Below are positions 1 to 4,017 of a stretch of DNA of 5,280 nucleotides, in pieces. The position numbers were made by a program, and so were the translations under genes. Where the stretch lies: contig JAHIEM010000040.1 of assembly GCA_018901625.1 (NCBI GenBank), positions 1-5,280 of the forward strand, read 5' to 3'. The notes below the pieces were generated by a model, which worked only from the letters and a program-made list of their open reading frames with translations, ran no database searches and was not told the DNA's origin. This DNA is from Nanobdellota archaeon. GTDB lineage: Archaea > Nanobdellota > Nanobdellia > Pacearchaeales > GW2011-AR1. The first letter of the stretch is position 1. Each line of letters opens with the position of its first letter.

Positions 1-3
1 ACA

Positions 4-55
4 TCAGAGTTCACTGAACTCTGACTGCCATCAAACTCTAACGAGTTTGAGGTCC
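4..55 (+). repeat. Hairpin-pair module A1
   Basis: This is the module best matched in array B. Its left part (1-34, reverse-complemented) matches 2828-2862: 29 of 31 bases agree up to the final TGA, and the two differences are a compensating pair (G9/C19 here, A2843/T2853 there). Its right part (31-55) matches 2742-2766 directly, with 22 of 25 bases identical. Two of those three differences are again a compensating pair (C36/G45 against T2747/A2756). A1 therefore shares sequence with two separate parts of array B in opposite orientations. Confidence 0.75.
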
Positions 56-163
56 AGAAAACCCAAAACAAACCGCACCTGTCAGAATCGTGAGATTCTG
101 AGCACACTCAGAAATCCGAGATTTCTGATGTTTTAAGGTGCAGCACACTCAAGGTTTTCTTGA
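4..163. repeat. Hairpin array A (intergenic, multibranched)
   Basis: This stretch is built from short perfect inverted repeats that each begin TCA and end TGA. The hairpins are 4-24 (10-nt arms about a central C), 31-50 (8-bp arms, loop TAAC), 82-101 (8 bp, loop GTGA), 108-128 (9 bp, loop CGA) and a weaker one at 149-163 (5 bp). The first two and the next two form pairs separated by exactly 6 nt (CTGCCA and GCACAC). The second pair is enclosed by GCACCT (75-80) with AGGTGC (136-141), and that by AGAAAACC (56-63) with GGTTTTCT (153-160). The last stem competes with the 149-163 hairpin. AGCACACTCA occurs twice (101-110, 142-151). The array may extend left of the window. Its function, and whether it acts as DNA or RNA, are unknown. 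Confidence 0.8.
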
Positions 164-173
164 TTTAAAAAAG
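161..173 (+). promoter_or_regulatory. Candidate TATA box for the 497-aa gene
   Basis: TGATTTAAAAAAG resembles an archaeal BRE/TATA element. Centred near 167, it would start transcription near 193 and leave a leader of about 43 nt before the ATG at 236. A weaker alternative, ATTAAAT at 209-215, is centred about 24 nt before that ATG and would give a leaderless transcript like the neighbouring genes. Sequence alone does not decide between them. Confidence 0.35.
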
Positions 174-179
174 AGGAAA

Positions 180-248
180 ATGGCAATGCCCTTCCCCAAT
201 TCAAAATCATTAAATGAAAAATTGCAAATTGAAAAATGGCAGCTATAA
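180..248 (+). CDS. Possible 22-codon upstream ORF
   Basis: ATG at 180 opens a 22-codon frame (starting MAMPFPNSK) that ends with TAA at 246-248, so its stop lies just inside the start of the 497-aa gene. AGAGG lies 3 nt upstream of the ATG and is a weak Shine-Dalgarno candidate. The overlap could couple translation of the two frames. Against it, a TATA box at 161-173 would start transcripts downstream of this ATG, and the region is low-complexity AT-rich sequence. I regard it as more likely spurious than real. Confidence 0.15.
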   Translation: MAMPFPNSKSLNEKLQIEKWQL

Positions 249-1729
249 ATACTGATGATGTTGGCAAGTTAATTGCTTCAATCAGCCCTTCTGCTCATCT
301 GTCTTACGAGACTAGGAGTGATTTCTCTAAATTCAAGAAAACTTTGAAAGATGATTTTTGGGAAGCTGTTGAAGACGCAAAGGCTAAGCCTGGAGAGGAG
401 CATAAGTTAGTTTATGATTCAACTTCTGAAACTTTAGAACCGGTTTATTTTTGGATACTTGATTTTATGAATAATGTATTTAAGTCTGTTGACAAGCTTG
501 TTGATAATTTCGCATCTAGTCCTGGCTCGGGGCACTTTGCTGAGATGGGACAGAGAGCGACTAGAATGCAGGAAGAAGCTATGAAGATAATGCAGACTAT
601 TGGAGTGATGGTTAAGAGTCTTGTGCAGATAATCTATGATTTGAGAGAGTTTGAGATGAGGCTTTCCCAATATAATTCTGCTGATTCTAAGGATAAGGCT
701 GTTGCTGAGGCGGGTTTACTTGGATTAAAGCAGATATGGATGGATAATGTTGACATAAAACGGGGAAGAGGAAGCATAAACATGCTTGCTCAAGATTTGC
801 AGTTTGTTACTATAAGAGACGCTTTTATGATTGCTAATTCTGTTGAAGATGTTAAGAAGATGGATTTGAATGATAGAGTTAAACGACTTTTAGAGCCGAG
901 AGTTGCAGAGTTCCTGAAGTGGAGAGAGATTTCTGAGAAAGAGATTAAGAAGAGATATGATATTGAGAGAGCATACTTGAAAAATCAGGTTGCTTCTCTT
1001 CAGATGTACACAAGATGGGCAAAGCCTTATCTGAAAGCTTCTGTTCAGCTTCAACAAAAAGATATGAAAAATCCTGCTCTTGTCAATGTTTTTGATACAA
1101 TGGTTTTGCAGCTTTCTATTTTGGGAAAGAATAAGTTTGACTTCTTTCAGTCTATTATTGATAAGAAACTTCCTCAAAGTTTTAAGAACACAAAATTAAA
1201 AAGAGGGTATAATTCTTGTGTCTTGGTTGATTTTAATTTTAGAGGAATTCCTCAGAAAGTTGGACAGCATTATGCTTTTGGAGGGAGAGTTGAGGTTGTT
1301 TTCAGGTCCTTTGCATTGAATGATGAAGAGCTTAAGATGCTGGACCAGAAACTTGCTAAGTCTGACTTAAATGATGCTATGCAATTAGTTGAGGGCATGA
1401 CTTCTGATTCTTTAGAAAAGCTAAAAGAAGATATAGATTATTTTACTAAAGAGCTGGATGAAAGAGCCATAGAAGAAAAGAAGAAGAGTGATGATAATGA
1501 TATTAATCCTTTCATGGCTTTGCTTGGTTTAGGGGGGAGGAGTGAAGAAAAGAAAAAAGACAAGAAAAAGGACGAGGATATAACAGAAGTAAAACCTGAT
1601 AGCTATATGGAGTCTATGGCTAGAAAATTAGCATTAAGTTCAGCTAATGGGCTGTGTTTTGCTGTTTATGATATTTATAAAAAAGCACATGGCATGGCTT
1701 CTTACCCTGTTGAGTGGAATATTGATTAG
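236..1729 (+). CDS. Uncharacterised 497-aa helical protein with charged linker
   Basis: I do not recognise a family. The start is the first usable ATG, because TGA at 230-232 closes the frame just upstream; there is no clear Shine-Dalgarno site. The protein has no signal peptide or convincing membrane helix, so it is probably cytoplasmic. Residues 25-320 read as mostly amphipathic helix, with coiled-coil-like stretches around 103-145 and 215-260. Residues 325-360 look beta-rich (CVLVDFNF and RVEVVFRSF). Residues 362-412 are acidic helix. Residues 413-455 are a low-complexity K/E/D linker interrupted by a short hydrophobic patch (NPFMALLGLGG, 424-434). A compact C-terminal segment follows (457-497). 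A helical body with a charged linker and conserved-looking tail suggests a structural or scaffold role, which is inference only. The 188-aa gene follows 37 nt downstream on the same strand. Confidence 0.9.
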   Translation: MAAINTDDVGKLIASISPSAHLSYETRSDFSKFKKTLKDDFWEAVEDAKAKPGEEHKLVYDSTSETLEPVYFWILDFMNNVFKSVDKLVDNFASSPGSGHFAEMGQRATRMQEEAMKIMQTIGVMVKSLVQIIYDLREFEMRLSQYNSADSKDKAVAEAGLLGLKQIWMDNVDIKRGRGSINMLAQDLQFVTIRDAFMIANSVEDVKKMDLNDRVKRLLEPRVAEFLKWREISEKEIKKRYDIERAYLKNQVASLQMYTRWAKPYLKASVQLQQKDMKNPALVNVFDTMVLQLSILGKNKFDFFQSIIDKKLPQSFKNTKLKRGYNSCVLVDFNFRGIPQKVGQHYAFGGRVEVVFRSFALNDEELKMLDQKLAKSDLNDAMQLVEGMTSDSLEKLKEDIDYFTKELDERAIEEKKKSDDNDINPFMALLGLGGRSEEKKKDKKKDEDITEVKPDSYMESMARKLALSSANGLCFAVYDIYKKAHGMASYPVEWNID

Positions 1730-1738
1730 TAGAAATTC

Positions 1739-1746
1739 TTATATAT
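1739..1746 (+). promoter_or_regulatory. TATA box of the 188-aa gene
   Basis: TTATATAT is centred about 24-25 nt before the ATG at 1767, the normal archaeal distance from TATA box to transcription start. The transcript would begin at or next to the ATG and be leaderless. No Shine-Dalgarno motif lies between box and start. This suggests the gene is transcribed independently of the 497-aa gene ending at 1729, although read-through is possible. Confidence 0.6.
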
Positions 1747-1766
1747 CCTGTTTTCTTTGAATTTTC

Positions 1767-2333
1767 ATGGCTAGAAAGAAAAAAGAGAGGATTTTGAAGG
1801 AGTTTGTTAATACTCAGTTTAAAGAGATAAAAAAAGAGAAGAGTTCTAGTATTAGTCCAGAAGAGTTTGAGAGAGATGAGGCTGAGAGTGAAAATATTTC
1901 TGGAGATAATTTCACGCCTGTAACTAGAAGAACTGCTCCTGTTTTGCAAGCTTCTGGAACAAGCCAGAATTTAGAGAGAACTGCAGAAACTGCTCCTGTT
2001 GCAACAAGAACTGATACTACTGATAGTTCTGGAAATCAGAATCAATATTCTGCAAATTATTCTGCAAGATATGATAATGCTAATTACGAGGCTAGAAGAG
2101 ATGAAGAGCCTGTTGTGAGGCCTACTGTGAGAGCTTCTGGAGTGTTAAATGATATAAGAAATGTGGATGCTCAAGAGTTAAGAAGATTGCAGCCTACCTG
2201 GCAGGACCAGGCTCCTGTGCAAGCGCAGGGTTCATTGGATAGAAATCTTCCTGATGAGAGAGTTTATCGCCCAGCAGATGATGCTGTAACAGAGAGAACA
2301 AGCCAGATTAACAGGAGAAGAAGAATGTTTTAG
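1767..2333 (+). CDS. Uncharacterised disordered, charged 188-aa protein
   Basis: No family is recognised. The composition is that of an intrinsically disordered protein: rich in R, E, D, S, T, Q, N and P, with no cysteine, one tryptophan (W145) and no hydrophobic segment long enough for a membrane helix. It opens with a basic stretch (MARKKKERILKEF, 1-13) that could form a short amphipathic helix. A Ser/Thr/Pro/Ala-rich middle follows with loosely repeated RTAPV/ETAPV and R-A-S-G pieces (54-80, 118-126), and the protein closes with a basic RRRRMF tail (183-188). Basic ends on an acidic-neutral disordered body could bind nucleic acid or a partner protein, which is inference. It lies 37 nt after the 497-aa gene with its own TATA box. 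The third-position pattern and 188 uninterrupted codons support real coding. Confidence 0.8.
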   Translation: MARKKKERILKEFVNTQFKEIKKEKSSSISPEEFERDEAESENISGDNFTPVTRRTAPVLQASGTSQNLERTAETAPVATRTDTTDSSGNQNQYSANYSARYDNANYEARRDEEPVVRPTVRASGVLNDIRNVDAQELRRLQPTWQDQAPVQAQGSLDRNLPDERVYRPADDAVTERTSQINRRRRMF

Positions 2334-2434
2334 TAATCGTTAAATTAATCTTAAAATAAGTGAGTAATTCTTAGAAATCAAGTATACTAAGTTCTGAACC
2401 TGACTTAATACTTTAGTAAGCTGTTAAGTAAAAG
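2334..2434. other. AT-rich spacer without identifiable features
   Basis: Between the stop of the 188-aa gene and the start of the next candidate features the sequence is AT-rich. It contains only short, weak inverted repeats such as CTTAG...CTAAG. I see no T-tract terminator on the plus strand directly after the stop codon, no promoter and no gene. Confidence 0.5.
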
Positions 2435-2578
2435 TCACCTAAATTTAATAAAAAATTGTTTTTTTTGATAGTAAGCAATAGCCACCAAAATAATTAAGAC
2501 AATTATTAAAAAATCTCCAAAAATAGATTTGATAATGTCAGAAAAATAAACTACAACCTTTATGTCAGAAATTCTCAT
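2435..2578 (-). CDS. Doubtful 47-aa single-span membrane peptide
   Basis: Starting at the ATG at 2576-2578, this minus-strand frame gives a peptide beginning MRISDIKVVVYFSDI. It has a convincing hydrophobic span (LIIVLIILVAIAYY, about 23-36) and then a basic tail (QKKQFFIKFR), the order of a single-pass protein with its C-terminus inside. A longer frame opens at 2695, but that extension is only read-through of hairpin DNA, so I chose the internal start. Against it: T-rich strands readily give hydrophobic frames by chance, no clear promoter or Shine-Dalgarno site precedes it, and its first 14 codons coincide with the 5' strands of the long-range stems of array B (2538-2572). Confidence 0.3.
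   Translation of the reverse strand: MRISDIKVVVYFSDIIKSIFGDFLIIVLIILVAIAYYQKKQFFIKFR
2455..2491 (+). repeat. Left copy of imperfect direct repeat flanking array B
   Basis: ATTGTTTTTTTTGATAGTA, then AGCAATAGCCACCAAAATA, aligns with 2872-2914 in the same orientation, with one gap of several bases and a few mismatches. The strongest shared blocks are ATTG plus a T-run plus GAT, and AGCCACC-AAATA. The two copies bracket hairpin array B. The T-run is low complexity, so part of the match carries little weight. Confidence 0.4.
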
Positions 2579-2711
2579 TGATCTCAAAATTCTCTGAATT
2601 TTGATGACTGTCAAAATCTTTCGATTTTGAAGTATTTCTGAACACCCTAAAATTTCAGATAGAAATTTTTTGGGGTTGTAGAAGTTGCTTTGCAACTTCA
2701 GATTTTTCTGA
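2538..2711. repeat. Nested multibranch fold in array B
   Basis: Three complementary pairs close one inside another: TCAGAAAAAT (2538-2547) with ATTTTTCTGA (2702-2711), CTACAACC (2551-2558) with GGTTGTAG (2674-2681), and TCAGAAAT (2565-2572) with ATTTCTGA (2634-2641). The innermost encloses the hairpins 2584-2604 and 2611-2630, giving a three-way junction. The next also holds the hairpin 2649-2669, and the outermost adds 2681-2699. All these stems are perfect at 8-10 bp. The inner unit has the same plan as 75-141 of array A: a closing stem around two hairpins 6 nt apart. Confidence 0.6.
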
Positions 2712-2716
2712 GCACG

Positions 2717-2766
2717 TCAGGAACTCGGTTCCTGAGCGCTGTCAAATTCTAACGAATTTGAAGTCC
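2717..2766 (+). repeat. Hairpin-pair module B2
   Basis: TCAGGAAC/GTTCCTGA (2717-2735, loop TCG) and TCAAATTC/GAATTTGA (2742-2761, loop TAAC) are separated by 6 nt. The second hairpin and the AAGTCC after it match 31-55 of array A in the same orientation, including the TAAC loop. One base pair of the stem is exchanged on both sides (C-G in A, T-A here). Confidence 0.65.
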
Positions 2767-2811
2767 TAACCAAAAAATTCCTTCGTCAGGAATTTTAGGG
2801 CCCCGAAAACC

Positions 2812-2859
2812 TCAAAAAAGTAATTTTTTGATGGCAGTCAGAATTCAGTGAATTCTGAC
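2812..2859 (-). repeat. Hairpin-pair module B4, inverted relative of A1
   Basis: TCAAAAAA/TTTTTTGA (2812-2831, loop GTAA), the linker TGGCAG and then GTCAGAATTCA/TGAATTCTGAC (2837-2859) are the reverse-complement counterpart of module A1. The linker is identical and the second hairpin differs from A1 only by one exchanged base pair. The first hairpin differs by three exchanged base pairs plus one loop base. Confidence 0.7.
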
Positions 2860-2863
2860 ATGT

Positions 2864-2909
2864 GGTGGCGCATTGTTTTTTTGATTTGTATTTTATGCGC
2901 AAAGCCACC
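2864..2909. repeat. Imperfect hairpin next to array B
   Basis: GGTG-GCGCAT (2864-2873) can pair with ATGCGC (2895-2900) and CACC (2906-2909), leaving a 5-nt bulge and a T-rich loop of about 21 nt. GGTGGC at 2864-2869 could instead pair with GCCACC at 2904-2909 or with GCCACC at 2481-2486 on the far side of the array. It lies between array B and the promoter of the YwgA-like gene. Confidence 0.4.
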
Positions 2910-2914
2910 CAAAT
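2872..2914 (+). repeat. Right copy of imperfect direct repeat flanking array B
   Basis: This is the partner of 2455-2491 in the same orientation. It contains ATTG, a T-run and GAT, then an insertion of several bases relative to the left copy, then AAAGCCACCCAAATA. Together the copies bracket about 380 bp containing array B. The match could reflect duplication or insertion, or partly chance in T-rich DNA. Confidence 0.4.
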
Positions 2915-2918
2915 AGAT

Positions 2919-2930
2919 ACTTTTTTAAAG
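2919..2930 (+). promoter_or_regulatory. TATA box of the YwgA-like gene
   Basis: ACTTTTTTAAAG is centred about 25 nt before the ATG at 2951, the archaeal TATA-to-start distance, so the transcript should be leaderless. No Shine-Dalgarno motif precedes the start codon. Confidence 0.5.
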
Positions 2931-2950
2931 TTTATTGTTTTAAATAATTC

Positions 2951-3409
2951 ATGTCAGAAGAGAGCTTTTCTAAGTTATGCAGTGTTTGGAATGTGATAGG
3001 TCCATTTAACATGGATTTGTTTAGTCATAGACTTATTCTACAGAAAAAAGTGTTTTTACTGCAGGCTGCGGGGATGGATTTGGGTTATACCTTTAGAAAG
3101 TATATTCGAGGACCGTATTGTAGTTCTCTTACAAATGATGGATATAAGGTCAAAGCTGCCGAGAACATTAGTGGAACAAATGGGTGTTCTGAAAAAGGAA
3201 TAAAAATAGTTTTGGAGATAGGTAAAGGACATGAAAATGACCATAAGTGGTTCGAGCTAATAGCAACAATTGTTTATTATTACAAAACAGAACACTTGAA
3301 TAGGTCAAAAATAAAAGAAACAATTTTCGAAGAAAAGCCGCACCTTGCAAATGATTCCCTATTTGATGAGGCTTATGGCAAGCTAGTCTCATTAGAATTA
3401 GTTTCATAG
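2951..3409 (+). CDS. YwgA-like protein, possible antitoxin/regulator
   Basis: This is a 152-aa cytoplasmic protein. The pattern R-L-I-LQKKVFLLQ (27-38), a Gly/Tyr-rich turn (GMDLGYTFRKY, 41-51), GPY (54-56) followed by S-L, then a second helical part with ELIATIVYYYK (102-112), EEKP (127-130) and a closing A-Y-G-K-L-V (141-146) matches the layout I know for YwgA-type proteins. These are distantly similar to the DUF4065/Panacea domain of many antitoxins. The family call is from memory of the motifs. YwgA proteins have no settled function. The gene runs tail-to-tail into the PIN-domain gene and overlaps it by 6 bp (3404-3409). A leaderless promoter lies just upstream. The antitoxin or regulatory role is inference from the domain resemblance and the PIN neighbour. 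Two internal cysteines (57, 79) have no obvious metal-site partners. Confidence 0.8.
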   Translation: MSEESFSKLCSVWNVIGPFNMDLFSHRLILQKKVFLLQAAGMDLGYTFRKYIRGPYCSSLTNDGYKVKAAENISGTNGCSEKGIKIVLEIGKGHENDHKWFELIATIVYYYKTEHLNRSKIKETIFEEKPHLANDSLFDEAYGKLVSLELVS

Positions 3410-3928
3410 TAAGGTAATCTTTAATCTAGCTTTGCCTATAGAGTAAATATTTTTTTCTTCAGATTTTATCGGTCCATCCGCTGTGATGAATTCGTTGCAT
3501 TCATTTGATATTGCAGTAGCCAAGTGCATTCTATCCCATCCACCGCGTCTCACACCGCCTATTCTTAATTTGCGTGTGCATTCTTCCCATATTTCCCTTG
3601 AATTTTTGCCATCTGTTAAAAATAATATTTGCCCGCCTTTTGTAAGTCGATTAAACAATTCCAAATGGTCAAACATCATTTGTCTTTTATGCTCTTCTCT
3701 TTTAGAGATAAGCGTATGATTCAGATTATTTAGCTCTTCTTCAATGTCTAATTCCAACCCCTTTATTACTTCATGAATTATTCCTGGAGTTAAGCATAAA
3801 GTCTCTCCTCTTGAAGAGATGTTATTAATTGATTCTTCACAACTGTCTGAACCTGCTTCCTGAAGAATTACCCTTAAGAACACACAAGCATCTACCATAG
3901 TCTTGCCCTTTTCCGAATAATTAGCCAT
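3404..3928 (-). CDS. PIN-domain protein (VapC-like ribonuclease)
   Basis: This 174-aa protein has the expected PIN layout. A short first strand carries the first acid (MVDACVFL, D13). A helix carries a Glu (GIIHEVIKG, E53). The third acid lies in WDRMHLATAIS (D132), in the usual D-x-x-H-L-A-x-A setting, and the fourth follows in FITAD (D151). All four metal-binding acids of an active single-strand RNA nuclease are thus present. PIN proteins of this size usually act as VapC-type toxins or RNA-processing enzymes. Translation could begin at M1 or at M11, directly before the first strand; M1 is preferred because TATA-like boxes lie at a suitable distance from it. No VapB-like antitoxin precedes it on its own strand. 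The nearest partner candidate is the convergent YwgA-like gene, overlapping by 6 bp. The surface-protein gene lies 89 nt upstream on the same strand. Confidence 0.85.
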   Translation of the reverse strand: MANYSEKGKTMVDACVFLRVILQEAGSDSCEESINNISSRGETLCLTPGIIHEVIKGLELDIEEELNNLNHTLISKREEHKRQMMFDHLELFNRLTKGGQILFLTDGKNSREIWEECTRKLRIGGVRRGGWDRMHLATAISNECNEFITADGPIKSEEKNIYSIGKARLKITLL

Positions 3929-3948
3929 TAATCAGGGTACTATCACTG

Positions 3949-3977
3949 CTTTTTATGTTTTGTTGTCTTTTTAAACC
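3949..3977 (-). promoter_or_regulatory. Candidate TATA boxes of the PIN gene
   Basis: Reading the minus strand there are two candidates. GGTTTAAAAAG (3967-3977) has the better BRE/TATA match and would give a leader of about 17 nt. ACATAAAAAGC (3949-3959) is centred about 26 nt before the ATG and would give a leaderless transcript like the other genes here. No strong Shine-Dalgarno site precedes the start; a partial GTGAT lies 13 nt upstream, too far to be convincing. Confidence 0.45.
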
Positions 3978-3978
3978 A

Positions 3979-4012
3979 GCCTTATGCGTGGGTTTTCATT
4001 TCCCTGCAAGGC
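3979..4012 (-). terminator. Weak hairpin after the surface-protein gene
   Basis: Just past the stop of the surface-protein gene, GCCTT (3979-3983) pairs with AAGGC (4008-4012). Inside it, GC and GGG (3986-3992) can pair with CCC and GC (4002-4007) across small bulges. It is not followed by a T-run on the minus strand, so it is not a classical terminator. It may be a 3'-end structure or chance. Confidence 0.2.
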
Positions 4013-4017
4013 CAAAA

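Larger units (their letters stand above)
2538..2859. repeat. Hairpin array B (intergenic, multibranched)
   Basis: This is a larger relative of array A. Perfect hairpins lie at 2584-2604 (9 bp), 2611-2630 (8 bp), 2649-2669 (8 bp), 2681-2699 (8 bp), 2717-2735 (8 bp), 2742-2761 (8 bp), 2774-2796 (9 bp), 2812-2831 (8 bp) and 2837-2859 (11-nt arms about a central G). Six of them begin TCA and end TGA and form three pairs, each separated by exactly 6 nt: TGACTG, GCGCTG and TGGCAG. The left half is additionally closed by three nested long-range stems. No transposase or other mobility gene is adjacent. The array separates the doubtful minus-strand peptide gene from the plus-strand YwgA-like gene. Its function is unknown. 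Confidence 0.8.

Noticed and set aside
4..24. Single operator palindrome for a dimeric regulator
   Set aside because: Considered alone it looks like an operator, but it is one of many hairpins with differing arm sequences, so a shared sequence-specific binding site is unlikely.
4..163. CRISPR-like array
   Set aside because: Units are palindromic hairpins with varying stem sequence and fixed 6-nt gaps, not identical repeats separated by unique spacers of about 30-40 nt.
201..235. AAATTGCAAATTGAAAAAT low-complexity words as a specific regulatory repeat
   Set aside because: The match is short AT-rich word repetition of a kind common in AT-rich genomes; nothing in the window supports a specific role.
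890..1177. Minus-strand frame inside the 497-aa gene
   Set aside because: It lies wholly antisense to a long, well-supported coding region and has no promoter, domain or plausible composition.
2579..2695. N-terminal extension of the small minus-strand frame
   Set aside because: Those 39 codons are simply the translation of hairpin repeats, including both arms of perfect palindromes, so they are unlikely to be selected coding sequence.
2584..2859. Rho-independent-type terminators for the neighbouring genes
   Set aside because: The hairpins are numerous and AT-rich, mostly lack a following T-run, and the nearest plus-strand stop codon is about 250 bp away. A single hairpin could still act in termination, but that does not explain the array.
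3056..3407. Minus-strand frames inside the YwgA-like gene
   Set aside because: They lack recognisable motifs and are antisense to a frame with a coherent family pattern.
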